Source: Tisiphia sp964030975
GTDB taxonomy: Bacteria; Pseudomonadota; Alphaproteobacteria; Rickettsiales; Rickettsiaceae
Direction of reading: 5' to 3'
DNA: 64,000 nt
NCBI RefSeq assembly: GCF_964030975.1
Contig: NZ_CAXIQH010000001.1
Coordinates: forward strand, 558,001 to 622,000
Part shown: positions 1 through 8,093 of the stretch, one piece after another
Position numbering within the stretch: position 1 is the stretch's first letter
Layout: each line of letters starts with the position of its first letter
Program-made: the position numbers and the translations under genes
Notes under the pieces: model-generated
What the model was told of the DNA's origin: nothing
Database searches by the model: none
The model's input: only the letters and a program-made list of their open reading frames with translations

Positions 1-799
1 ATAAAGTTTGTTGTTGCAACTTCACTATATTAGCCTGTGGAGTGCCTTTTAATTCTGTAACCGCTAAATATTCTATGCCATAATAATCTATGTCAACTGT
101 TTTGAGAAAATTATCTAGATATTTTAATTCACTTTTTCTATTCTCAAAAATTATAATGTTATCAGGTAAAATATTTGTGATACGCATAAACTCATATAGT
201 GCCTGAGCTTTATTTAAAAAATCAGTAAATATTATGCCTTTATAAAAAATGGGTGACCTTTGATCAGTCTCATCAAATTTTAATATTTCCTTATTATTAA
301 CTTTATCAGTAAATTTAATACCAAGTCTACTCAGTTGCTCATATTGCCATTCCTCATAATTTTCAATCCTTCTACATGCTGGGTTAATTTTAGTAAATCC
401 AAAAACCAAAGCCCCAGAATTCTTTAGCTTATCAATAAATTTCGACCAATTAGCTTCTACTAACATAACTTGTCTTTGCAGTATCAACTTAGCAATTATT
501 TCATCCATATTGGAATGATACTTTCTCAAAGCAGCAAGTTCTTCAACAAACCCTGCATAAGGATTAGCATAACGAAACATATTAGATTTAGGTGTAATTA
601 TTGTATCATCAATATTGATTAGCACTAAGCTATTTGCCACAATTTTTTCAAATAAATTTCTTACCGTAACAGAATCTATGGAATAAGTAGGAATAATTAT
701 TGCATAACTTGTGTATGGTAACATAACAAGAATTAATAATAATTTTGACTTATGCAGGAAGTTTAATAATTTTAATAAAAAATTATTTTTTATTGTCAT
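1..799 (-). CDS. DUF2608 / HAD-like exported protein, C-terminus cut by window edge
   Basis: The minus-strand frame is open from an ATG at 797-799 to the window edge, about 266 codons. It begins with a basic segment and a hydrophobic stretch (about residues 19-33, LLLILVMLPYTSYA), which looks like a signal peptide, so the product is probably exported. Residues 60-68 (LINIDDTII) resemble HAD motif I, but the nucleophile position of DxDxT is Asn62. The later segment WSKFIDKLKNSGALVFGFTK resembles the DUF2608 family, known from Rickettsia and Legionella and of unknown function. The start overlaps the stop of the upstream paralogue by 17 bases, so the two are probably co-transcribed. The family call is by motif and composition only. 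Confidence 0.6.
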   Translation of the reverse strand, partial: MTIKNNFLLKLLNFLHKSKLLLILVMLPYTSYAIIIPTYSIDSVTVRNLFEKIVANSLVLINIDDTIITPKSNMFRYANPYAGFVEELAALRKYHSNMDEIIAKLILQRQVMLVEANWSKFIDKLKNSGALVFGFTKINPACRRIENYEEWQYEQLSRLGIKFTDKVNNKEILKFDETDQRSPIFYKGIIFTDFLNKAQALYEFMRITNILPDNIIIFENRKSELKYLDNFLKTVDIDYYGIEYLAVTELKGTPQANIVKLQQQTL

Positions 800-1640
800 A
801 CGGATTTATACTTTTTTGATTCTTAACTTTAATTTTGGCATTGTTTCTTTTTGTGGCATTTACCTTATTAACCAACTCATTGAATAATTTTATAAAATCA
901 TGAGAACTGAATATTGATTCTTTTGTGTCAGATAATCGATAATTATAACCAATAAACATCACATTATTGTCATAATTTCTCAGTTGACTTTCCATTACAT
1001 TTAACTCACTGGAATTCTCATCAACCATTATTAGGACTTTTGGCATGAATTTCACTTCTATTAAGAAATTCAATATTAACCCAAATGAAGGATTATTATT
1101 GCTACTCAATATACCTTGATAAAATGTCGGATAAGTATTATCAAAAGGCTCCATGTTATTAAAAATAAGATAATTATGTTGAGGGAAACTTTTAGATAAA
1201 TCAATATTAAATTTCTTTAAATAATCAGCCTTCCATACTTCTAGTTTCTTTATATTGTTAAAGTTACCAGTTAAACTACGGTCACTAACAATTACTGGAC
1301 TGCCTTTATCCATTACATCTTTTATAAATTTAGGCAGATTGTTATCTAATAACTCATTTTTATACTCTGTAAACAATATTGTATCAATATAAGCTACCTT
1401 TGATGATTTAATTGATTTAAATAATTCAGATAGCTTAGATAATTCATTTTTATTCAATTGGTTAATTGGTGGAAAAAATGATTTGAATATAACTTTGTCT
1501 CTTCCTAGAACCAGCAATATATCCTCGGGGGAATAATTATTGCATAATTCTTCATATTCCTTATTTATTTGCTCCAAACTATCAGTATTAACAATCTTGC
1601 CATATGCTATTAATGGCAATAGTAATAGCGTGTAAGCCAT
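783..1640 (-). CDS. DUF2608 / HAD-like exported protein, N-terminus disturbed by a repeat
   Basis: Paralogue of the next gene downstream, with the same layout: a hydrophobic leader (MAYTLLLLPLIAYG) followed by a HAD-like fold. Motif I has decayed to VLGRDKV (residues 44-50), so the phosphatase nucleophile is absent. The start is uncertain. The frame stays open upstream to about 1883, where an ATG begins MIIRETTLKLYASAL just after the stop of the unknown gene at 1888-3627. Between that ATG and 1640 lies a 173-bp family A palindrome (1661-1833) that keeps the frame. The basic n-region expected of a signal peptide (KLFKKF) lies just upstream of the ATG chosen here, so the ancestral start was probably displaced by the insertion. 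Confidence 0.55.
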   Translation of the reverse strand: MAYTLLLLPLIAYGKIVNTDSLEQINKEYEELCNNYSPEDILLVLGRDKVIFKSFFPPINQLNKNELSKLSELFKSIKSSKVAYIDTILFTEYKNELLDNNLPKFIKDVMDKGSPVIVSDRSLTGNFNNIKKLEVWKADYLKKFNIDLSKSFPQHNYLIFNNMEPFDNTYPTFYQGILSSNNNPSFGLILNFLIEVKFMPKVLIMVDENSSELNVMESQLRNYDNNVMFIGYNYRLSDTKESIFSSHDFIKLFNELVNKVNATKRNNAKIKVKNQKSINPYDNKK

Positions 1641-1660
1641 AAACTTCTTGAATAATTTTA

Positions 1661-1833
1661 TATAACTAACCCGATTAGCATTTAGCCATAGTAAACTGGC
1701 GTCATTGCGAGGAGGCATAAACCGACGAAGCAATCCATTTCTAATCACTTTTATGGATTGCTTCGTCGCTACTAAAGTAGCTCCTCGCAATGACGTCTGT
1801 GAATTTGGCGTAATGTTAGTCGGGTTAGCTATA
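1661..1833. repeat. Family A palindromic element
   Basis: Ends are TATAACTAACCCGATTAGCA on the left and an inverted match (TAGTCGGGTTAGCTATA) on the right. The centre is the GTCATTGCGAGGAGG / CCTCGCAATGACG hairpin with GAAGCAATCC arms. Length is 173 bp including TATA at both ends. It lies in frame in the 5' part of the DUF2608 gene. Confidence 0.8.
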
Positions 1834-1887
1834 CTCTTCAAAGCAGAGGCGTATAGTTTTAATGTAGTTTCTCTAATTATCATAGCC

Positions 1888-3627
1888 CTATAGTTTTGTG
1901 GTAGCTTCTCTTGGAAGTAACATAGTATATTCATTTAGAGTCCTCTTGAGGCTGTTAAGTATGGTAAGCTCATTTTTTTTCCTAGTAAATACATAATATA
2001 TTATTTTACTTATAGTGGTGCGTTTTTTAACTTGCATAACCAATTCCTGATGAACAATTGCTTGAATTGTAGTTAAATTACCATTCATTAAGAATTGTGA
2101 TAAAAGCTGAAGCTGTTCAGTACTAAAAGTTGTCAGTAATATTCTAATGATTACTGTAACATAACCTGCAGGAGTTGTTATATTAGTCCTCCTGACATAT
2201 TTTTTAAAATTTAAACTAAATGTTTTATTTAAATATTTATCACTAAAAATTTCTACAAAATTTATTTCACGTAATTGTTTTATTACTGTTTCCCTTTCCT
2301 GTTCAATTATCCTCATTTTAGTTGAAGTAACATTGCTATTTACCTTATAGTCAGCTGCGATTTTACAGGCTATTACTTGTTGTATAAATTCTGCATAATG
2401 CATATCTTTTTTTAACAATGAGCTAATATTGCTAAATAGCAGTTGATACCTAGTTTTTAAGGCATTTTTTGTAAAACTATCTAAAGAAATATATCGTTTA
2501 ATAATTTTAGTTTCAAGTTTTGAAGAAAACTTAGATTCAATAGAAGAAATCATTAAAGAAATAGTATGACCACTTTGAATATTTTGAGTTAACCTTTTTC
2601 TAATATAAGCTAGTATATAATTAAGATCAGGATCTACGGTTATATTGAACATCCTGATAGCATTTATATGCTTTATAATATTAATTAAAACTTCATGCAT
2701 AAAGCTATTTCGCTGGAGTAGAAATCTTTCTACTATAGCAAATTCTGTATTTTCTATCTGATGTATCATGATATTATAATTTTCAAATGATTCTAAAAGA
2801 TCATATCTTGAATTATTAAATTTATTGGAACTCTTCCTAAATCTTGACTCCTCATGTATTCTTATCAAAATGTGGTTTATAATTTTAGATTTAACACATA
2901 GATCTTTTAGTCTATTATATAAGCAAATTAACTTAGCATTGGTTAATTCCATTAATACATTGTGATCATTTATCAGAAAGTTAGTAATTTTTTCAAAAAT
3001 ATATTTATAATCTACTAAGTTCTCTTCTTTCAGTATTAATAATATATTGGCATGGAATAACAATGGGACAGAGTCTTTCTTTATATCAACGGTAGAATCA
3101 ATCTGCCATAACTCTTTAATAAGCAATAATTGATCTAAAAGTAAATGTTGTTGTTCTGTTGACAGATTATCTAAATTCACAATAATTGCAGTCGCCTGTA
3201 GATTATTGATAACATCTTGATTCTTAATATCTTCAGTTATTAATAGGCAGCAATGTTGCACAAACTTTTCTGCTAAATCCATTACTGTTTTTAGTGCTTG
3301 ATTATCTTCTTCATGATGTGAATTAGAAGAATATTCTAAATAATCCAATAATTGCTTAAGAGAGGTAGCAAAATTTGTTATTTCTTCCATTTGATATTTT
3401 TGTTGCTTTAACAGCCCAATGGCAAGTGTTCCATGCTGTTCAAGAATATATCTCAAGTTCTTTTGACTATTAGAACTAAGATAATCAAGCAAATCACTAT
3501 TTTGTTGTAGAATTTTTATAATACTAAAAGTACGCAAAGACCTTTTTAAAGTATTGGGATACTTACAAGACACGATATATTCAGAGCTTAAAGAGACGAA
3601 ACAGTCTTTTAATCTTTTTTCATACAT
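1888..3627 (-). CDS. Large helical protein of unknown function
   Basis: I do not recognise this 579-residue protein. No signal peptide or membrane segment is evident. It is rich in Leu, Ile, Lys and Asn and reads as mostly alpha-helical, with several Leu-rich segments such as ILLILKEENLVDYKYIF that could form helical repeats. The first residues (MYEKRLKDCFVSL) follow an ATG at 3627 with no better start upstream. It lies immediately upstream of the two DUF2608 genes on the same strand, so the three may form one transcript. The intact length argues for a functional gene. A secreted or cytosolic host-interaction role is possible, but nothing in the sequence demonstrates it. Confidence 0.6.
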   Translation of the reverse strand: MYEKRLKDCFVSLSSEYIVSCKYPNTLKRSLRTFSIIKILQQNSDLLDYLSSNSQKNLRYILEQHGTLAIGLLKQQKYQMEEITNFATSLKQLLDYLEYSSNSHHEEDNQALKTVMDLAEKFVQHCCLLITEDIKNQDVINNLQATAIIVNLDNLSTEQQHLLLDQLLLIKELWQIDSTVDIKKDSVPLLFHANILLILKEENLVDYKYIFEKITNFLINDHNVLMELTNAKLICLYNRLKDLCVKSKIINHILIRIHEESRFRKSSNKFNNSRYDLLESFENYNIMIHQIENTEFAIVERFLLQRNSFMHEVLINIIKHINAIRMFNITVDPDLNYILAYIRKRLTQNIQSGHTISLMISSIESKFSSKLETKIIKRYISLDSFTKNALKTRYQLLFSNISSLLKKDMHYAEFIQQVIACKIAADYKVNSNVTSTKMRIIEQERETVIKQLREINFVEIFSDKYLNKTFSLNFKKYVRRTNITTPAGYVTVIIRILLTTFSTEQLQLLSQFLMNGNLTTIQAIVHQELVMQVKKRTTISKIIYYVFTRKKNELTILNSLKRTLNEYTMLLPREATTKL

Positions 3628-3645
3628 AACTAATAATCCCTACTG

Positions 3646-3771
3646 TATACTTGAATGATTTGGAGAATTGGATTTGAAAATGAAGGGCGAACACACGCAG
3701 CGTACATGAGGTACGTGAGTATGCGAGTCCCTGATATTTCCAAATCCAATTCTTCAAATCATTCGAGTATA
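3646..3771. repeat. RPE-like palindrome with long arms
   Basis: A 126-bp inverted repeat. The left arm TATACTTGAATGATTTGGAG pairs with the right arm ending AATCATTCGAGTATA, about 31 bases with few mismatches. The loop carries GCAGCGTACATGAGGTACGT, a motif also present in the RPE-1-type elements of this window. It occupies most of the 350-bp gap 3628-3977. The short open frame crossing it is not a gene. Confidence 0.75.
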
Positions 3772-3977
3772 TCAACCAAATTGTCAATATTATACCATCC
3801 TATTAGCAAATCAACCAACAACTCTATTAGAGATTTAATATAATTCCTACAGATATGGGGGTAATATAAAATATATTGTCTTTAAAATGCAAGTTTTTAT
3901 TGCTTAAAGATAAGTAAAACTTTATGTTTAATAAACAAATCAGGTTTTAATTTAACTTAAAAGAATATATCCAAACT

Positions 3978-4859
3978 ATGCGTAATATCCTTATCATTCT
4001 AATCTCATTATTGTTAATATCATGCTCAGAAGAAAGTGACAAATCTAATAATGAAAACAAGCAGTCTGATAATAAGGCTGAGGTGAGTCAGGAAAAAACA
4101 CCAATAGAAGAAAATAATGACAACCTTGCTAATGACAAATTAGACATAACAGTTGATAATCAGGAAACGGAACAGCCAGACCGTGCAATTTCAACTAATA
4201 CGGATAAACCTATAGATACGACAACGGATTCTGCAAAAACTGAATCTGCTGATGTAAAGACTGATATACAGGTTGTTAGTCTACCACAGATGCCCTATAA
4301 GCCGACGTTCAATGTTAGCCGAAATGATATAGTCCTTGGTAATATTAAGGCAAATGTAGTGGTAGTTGAGTATTTTTCTCCAACTTGTCCGCATTGTGCC
4401 TATTATCATGACATAATTCTACCAAAACTTAAAGAAAAATATATTGACACCAATAAAATTGCTTACATAATTCGTGAATTTATTGGTAATAAACAGGATT
4501 TAGATGCAGCAATTTTGCAGCGTTGTCCAAATAATACAGATAGTTTTCTTAAATTCCAAAGCGTAATATTGTCGCAACAAGATAAATGGGGAGTCAGCAA
4601 TAGATATCGTGAATTGCTAACAAATATAGCTCAAATTGGTGGAGTGTCAGCAGAAACTTACGCTAAATGTCTTAATGATAACCAAATTGTTGAAACATTA
4701 TTAGCCAATACTAACCTTGCTGCTAGTGCTCCAAATTTTGTTGGTACACCTACATTTTTTGTCAATGGTATACAAACCAACGGCTATGATTTGCAAACTC
4801 TTTCTAAAGAAATTGATAAAGCATTAAACAGCTCTACTACTAACCCTATACTTAAATGA
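3978..4859 (+). CDS. DsbA-like thiol:disulfide oxidoreductase lipoprotein
   Basis: A 293-residue protein with an N-terminal lipobox (LLLISC, Cys16), so probably anchored to a membrane after secretion. Residues 17-100 are an acidic, Asn/Gln/Thr-rich linker. A thioredoxin-fold DsbA domain follows, with the redox motif CPHC at Cys137-Cys140 and the cis-proline loop GTPTF near residue 255. It is expected to oxidise or isomerise disulfides in periplasmic proteins. Rickettsia species carry a protein of this layout (the RP025 type). It is upstream of the ATP synthase Fo genes with only a 12-base gap to atpI; co-transcription is possible but may be fortuitous. Confidence 0.88.
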   Translation: MRNILIILISLLLISCSEESDKSNNENKQSDNKAEVSQEKTPIEENNDNLANDKLDITVDNQETEQPDRAISTNTDKPIDTTTDSAKTESADVKTDIQVVSLPQMPYKPTFNVSRNDIVLGNIKANVVVVEYFSPTCPHCAYYHDIILPKLKEKYIDTNKIAYIIREFIGNKQDLDAAILQRCPNNTDSFLKFQSVILSQQDKWGVSNRYRELLTNIAQIGGVSAETYAKCLNDNQIVETLLANTNLAASAPNFVGTPTFFVNGIQTNGYDLQTLSKEIDKALNSSTTNPILK

Positions 4860-4871
4860 TAGGAATGTATT

Positions 4872-5150
4872 TTGGGACAAAAAGAATTAGAAGATATACA
4901 AGAAAGGATTAAGAAATTTAAAACAAATAATCCTCAGTGTCCTAAACTTAATCCAAAAAAACAAATTGATGCGTTTGCTATTGCACTAGATTTGGTTTCT
5001 AGCGTGATGTTGGGATTGATTGCTGGTTTTACATTAGATAAGTTGTTTAATTCTAAACCATTTTGTATTATAATATTCTTAGTGATAGGTATGCTTACAG
5101 GTTTTAGAATAATTTGGCAGAAATTAAATATAAAAAATAATGTCCCATAG
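4872..5150 (+). CDS. atpI: ATP synthase accessory protein I
   Basis: A 92-residue protein with a basic N-terminus and two hydrophobic segments (about residues 36-58 and 66-82, with LGLIAGFTLDKLF). This is the AtpI-type layout of a small membrane protein that helps assemble the c-ring. The start is a TTG at 4872; AGGA at 4861-4864 sits at the right distance, while the ATG at 4865 is in another frame and stops early. The 3' end overlaps atpB by 11 bases, which supports translational coupling in the Fo operon. Confidence 0.75.
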   Translation: MGQKELEDIQERIKKFKTNNPQCPKLNPKKQIDAFAIALDLVSSVMLGLIAGFTLDKLFNSKPFCIIIFLVIGMLTGFRIIWQKLNIKNNVP

Positions 5151-5868
5151 TCCTTTAGATCAATTTGCAATAAAGAAACTAGTAGAAATTAACTTATTTG
5201 GTTTTGATATTAGTTTTACCAATTCCAGTTTGTATATGCTGCTTGCTGGGGTTATAGCTCTGTTGTATTTTTATTTAGCTTTAAAATCAGAAAAAATTAT
5301 TCCGTCTAGATTACAGCTTAGTGCAGAAATAATTTATGATATAATTACAGTGACGTTAAGTCAAAATGTTGGAGAGAAGGGGCGTAAGTTTATACCATTA
5401 ATTTTCACTTTGTTTATGTTTATTTTATTATGTAACTTGCTCGGAATGATTCCTTACGGATTCACTGTTACTAGTCATATAGCGGTAACCTTTGCCTTAG
5501 CAATCATGATATTTTTTATGGTGACAATTATTGGTTTTATTAATCATGGGGTCCATTTTTTATCAATATTTTTACCTAAAGGCACTCCTCTTTGGTTGGC
5601 TCCTCTGATGATCGTAATAGAATTATTCGCATATCTAGCAAGACCCATAAGTCTATCTTTAAGATTAGCGGCTAACATGATGGCAGGACATGTATTATTA
5701 AAAGTGATGGCAGGATTTATAGTTTCATTAATGATTTTCCTTAAATTCTTGCCAATTCCACTAATTGTTGTCCTTATTGGATTTGAGATTTTTGTAGCAA
5801 TACTTCAAGCTTATATCTTTACAATTCTTGCTTGTGTATATTTGAATGATGCTGTAAATTCACATTAG
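5140..5868 (+). CDS. atpB: F1Fo ATP synthase subunit a
   Basis: A 242-residue polytopic membrane protein with about five or six hydrophobic segments. The C-terminal segment ARPISLSLRLAANMMAGH contains the invariant arginine (SLRLAANM) that faces the c-ring in the proton path. The length matches alphaproteobacterial AtpB. It overlaps atpI and is followed by atpE after 51 bases. The F1 genes (atpHAGDC) are not here, as expected for Rickettsiales, where the Fo and F1 clusters are separate. Identification is secure. Confidence 0.96.
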   Translation: MSHSPLDQFAIKKLVEINLFGFDISFTNSSLYMLLAGVIALLYFYLALKSEKIIPSRLQLSAEIIYDIITVTLSQNVGEKGRKFIPLIFTLFMFILLCNLLGMIPYGFTVTSHIAVTFALAIMIFFMVTIIGFINHGVHFLSIFLPKGTPLWLAPLMIVIELFAYLARPISLSLRLAANMMAGHVLLKVMAGFIVSLMIFLKFLPIPLIVVLIGFEIFVAILQAYIFTILACVYLNDAVNSH

Positions 5869-5919
5869 ACTTACCTAGGTAAGTCTATTAAAATTTTTAT
5901 ATTTAGGAGTTTATATAAT

Positions 5920-6144
5920 ATGGATACGACGTCTCTAAAATTTATTGGTGTAGGGCTTATGGCTATTGGTATGCTAGGGGCTGCCATTGGTGTAGGTAAT
6001 ATATTCAGTGCGTTGCTAAATTCAATTGCTCGTAACCCTTCAGCTAGTGATCAATTACAAAGAGTGGCATTAATTGGAGCGGGGCTTACCGAGGCTATGG
6101 GTTTATTCTCGTTTGTAATTGCAATTTTACTAATATTTGCTTAA
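5920..6144 (+). CDS. atpE: F1Fo ATP synthase subunit c
   Basis: A 74-residue hairpin of two transmembrane helices joined by the polar loop ARNPSA. The proton-carrying carboxylate is Glu58 in the second helix (GLTEAMGLF), and the first helix has the Gly/Ala packing motif GAAIGVGNI. TTTAGGAG about 12 bases upstream of the ATG is a plausible ribosome binding site. The upstream gap contains a small inverted repeat (GACTTACCTAGGTAAGTC, 5869-5886). That hairpin could protect or tune the atpE message, which has to be made in excess over subunit a; this role is inferred. Confidence 0.96.
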   Translation: MDTTSLKFIGVGLMAIGMLGAAIGVGNIFSALLNSIARNPSASDQLQRVALIGAGLTEAMGLFSFVIAILLIFA

Positions 6145-6151
6145 GATAACT

Positions 6152-6631
6152 ATGCCTCAGTTTGACGTTGCTTTTTATTGTTCACAAATCTTCTGGTTGG
6201 TAGTTGCTTTCAGCTTCTTATATCTTTTAGTTCATAAGTTCATCGTACCTTTAACTGAAAAGATTCTTAAGAGTAGAGAAACTTATATAGATACTAATAT
6301 TGCTAGTGCAGAAAGTCTTGCAGCAAAAGCTGATATCCTGCACAAGCAATATGCTGGTCAGCTGGAAGAAACATCAAATATCGTAGAAAATATTAAGAAA
6401 GAAGCTAAAGATGCGATGGAAACATCTTTTTTATCAAAAAAAAAGCAACTCCATAATGAATTGAAAGTACAAATTGAAAATAATCGTCATGATATAGAAA
6501 CAATTAACAAATCGTTTTGGCTTGATGAAAATGATTCATGTGTCAATTTAGCAAAATTATTAATTCAAAGAATTACTAATCAACCAGTTGATCTAGAATT
6601 ACTAAAAGAATCTTATAAAAAGATAAAGTAA
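6152..6631 (+). CDS. atpX: F1Fo ATP synthase subunit b' (peripheral stalk)
   Basis: The ATG at 6152 gives MPQFDVAFY, matching the usual N-terminus of alphaproteobacterial b' subunits; a TTG at 6137 inside the end of atpE is less likely. A single N-terminal transmembrane helix (about residues 11-29, FWLVVAFSFLYLLVHKF) is followed by a long charged coiled coil forming the stator stalk. The stop overlaps the ATG of atpF (TAATG at 6629-6633), a typical coupling arrangement for b'/b pairs. Confidence 0.9.
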   Translation: MPQFDVAFYCSQIFWLVVAFSFLYLLVHKFIVPLTEKILKSRETYIDTNIASAESLAAKADILHKQYAGQLEETSNIVENIKKEAKDAMETSFLSKKKQLHNELKVQIENNRHDIETINKSFWLDENDSCVNLAKLLIQRITNQPVDLELLKESYKKIK

Positions 6632-7128
6632 TGCTCTTATTTGACGAAAAATTTTGGCTAGCCATCTGTTTCTTAATTTTTGTGTATTTAGTCTATAGAC
6701 CAATAAAAAATATAATTCTAAAATCGTTAGATGACAAAATTATTGCTATCAAAAACCAAGTTGCAGAAGCTCAGAAGCTTAACGAAGATATGACCTTATT
6801 ATTTGAAGATGCTGTAAAGCAGATACAACAGATTGAGGTTCTAAGAGAAGAAATGCTTAAAGATGGCAAGGAAACTGCCAATAACCTAATTGAACAACAA
6901 AATGCAGAAATTGATAAGTTTTTAAAAAGCAAAAAACTCGAGACTATAGATTTAATGAACAGGCAAAAATTAGAAGCTTCTCAAATGCTGCAATCTGAGT
7001 TTTGCGATAAAATGGTAGAATTAGTAGCTATATATATGCAATCTACAAAAAACAATGGCATGTCAGATAGTGAAATAGCTAAAAATCTTATGGAAAATTC
7101 ACCCTCTGAAAAATTTATAAGAGATTAA
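6631..7128 (+). CDS. atpF: F1Fo ATP synthase subunit b (peripheral stalk)
   Basis: A 165-residue stator subunit: one N-terminal membrane helix (FWLAICFLIFVYLVY), then a Lys/Glu-rich coiled coil through about residue 130. It partners with the b' subunit encoded upstream, with which it shares a one-base overlap. It is the last Fo gene here; atpH and the F1 genes must be elsewhere. Only 18 bases separate it from the acetyltransferase gene, so read-through is likely. Confidence 0.92.
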   Translation: MLLFDEKFWLAICFLIFVYLVYRPIKNIILKSLDDKIIAIKNQVAEAQKLNEDMTLLFEDAVKQIQQIEVLREEMLKDGKETANNLIEQQNAEIDKFLKSKKLETIDLMNRQKLEASQMLQSEFCDKMVELVAIYMQSTKNNGMSDSEIAKNLMENSPSEKFIRD

Positions 7129-7146
7129 AATAAATACAGAGTTGAT

Positions 7147-7692
7147 ATGAGTACACTTAAGCATAGAGAACTGAATGATGCTAAGATAAGTTTTTGCTTA
7201 GCCCAACCACAGGATGAAGATTTAATAAAATCTTGGTTTGATAAACCACATGTTAAAAATCACTGGGACAATAGTAGCGATCTACTAGAAAACTTACGGA
7301 ATTATTTACAAGGCACGAAAGATATTTTTGATTATTGGCTAGGCTTTTATGACATGCAACCCTATGCATTAATAATGACATCAGACGCAAACGACTCTAC
7401 ACCAGAACATCTAGTACCTTGGGTTAAACCTGAAGAAACCAATTGGACTATAGACTTTATGATAGGACAAGAAGATTTTTTAGGATTAGGTTTAAGCTCA
7501 ATGACCTTAGCAAGATTTATAAACGAAAAAGAACAAGTTACCACCTGGCTAATTGATCCCAATCAATCAAACTACAAAGCAATTAGTGCCTATAAAACAG
7601 CTGGTTTCCAAATAGTAGATAGCTTTGTTCCATCTACAGGATACTTTAAGGATGTGCCGCATTATTTAATGATTTTGAATAATTATAGCTAA
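7147..7692 (+). CDS. GNAT-family N-acetyltransferase
   Basis: A 181-residue acetyl-CoA-dependent transferase of the aminoglycoside 6'-acetyltransferase-like branch. The acetyl-CoA-binding turn is visible as QEDFLGLGLSSMTL (about residues 114-127), followed by WLIDPNQSNYKAISAYKTAGF, the usual GNAT C-terminal half. The substrate cannot be deduced; resistance should not be assumed. The last two residues (Tyr-Ser) and the stop codon come from TATAGCTAA, the end of a family A element that begins at 7684, so the native C-terminus has been replaced. Confidence 0.82.
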   Translation: MSTLKHRELNDAKISFCLAQPQDEDLIKSWFDKPHVKNHWDNSSDLLENLRNYLQGTKDIFDYWLGFYDMQPYALIMTSDANDSTPEHLVPWVKPEETNWTIDFMIGQEDFLGLGLSSMTLARFINEKEQVTTWLIDPNQSNYKAISAYKTAGFQIVDSFVPSTGYFKDVPHYLMILNNYS

Positions 7693-7859
7693 CCCGAATG
7701 AGTTCTAGATAATTTCTTTGTTATTAGCAACAAAGAAATCTTGTCATCTCTACGAAAGGTATCTAGATTCCCGCCTACGCGGGAATGACAAGAGAGTATG
7801 GGAATGGCAAGGGAGTGTGGGAATGACATAATATCTAAAACTTATTTGGGTTAGCTATA
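7684..7859. repeat. Family A element with proline-free CCCGC core
   Basis: Bounded by TATAGCTAACCCGAATGAGT and the inverted TTTGGGTTAGCTATA. The core here is the GATTCCCGCCTACGCGGGAATGA palindrome type rather than the GAAGCAATCC hairpin, so the same ends carry different cores. It overlaps the last codons of the acetyltransferase gene. Confidence 0.75.
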
Positions 7860-7919
7860 AAAAACAATTATTTTTTTAAAAACTATTAGTGTTGGTATGT
7901 TTATGGTTTATAATGCTAT

Positions 7920-8077
7920 TATAGCTAACCAGATTAACACTACTCCGTCATTGCGAGTAGGCATAAGCCTACGAAGCAATCCATTTCTGGTTACTTTTTG
8001 GATTGCTTCGTCGCTACTAAAGCAGCTCCTCGCTAATAGACAAAGGAGTTATCTAAAACCTTAACTGGTTAGCTATA
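7920..8077. repeat. Family A element
   Basis: Ends TATAGCTAACCAGATTAACA and TTAACTGGTTAGCTATA enclose a TCATTGCGAGTAGGC...GAAGCAATCC hairpin. With the preceding element it fills almost the whole 401-bp gap upstream of lpd. It stops 16 bases before the lpd start, so the lpd ribosome binding site (GGAG) lies just outside it. Confidence 0.78.
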
Positions 8078-8093
8078 TTATGGAGAAAAATAT

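Noticed and set aside
3655..3843. Short open frame on the plus strand.
   Set aside because: It is the translation of an RPE-like palindrome with no ribosome binding site or recognisable product.
5869..5890. GACTTACCTAGGTAAGTC between atpB and atpE as a terminator.
   Set aside because: No T run follows in the sense needed for intrinsic termination and the operon continues. It is mentioned only as a possible mRNA hairpin.
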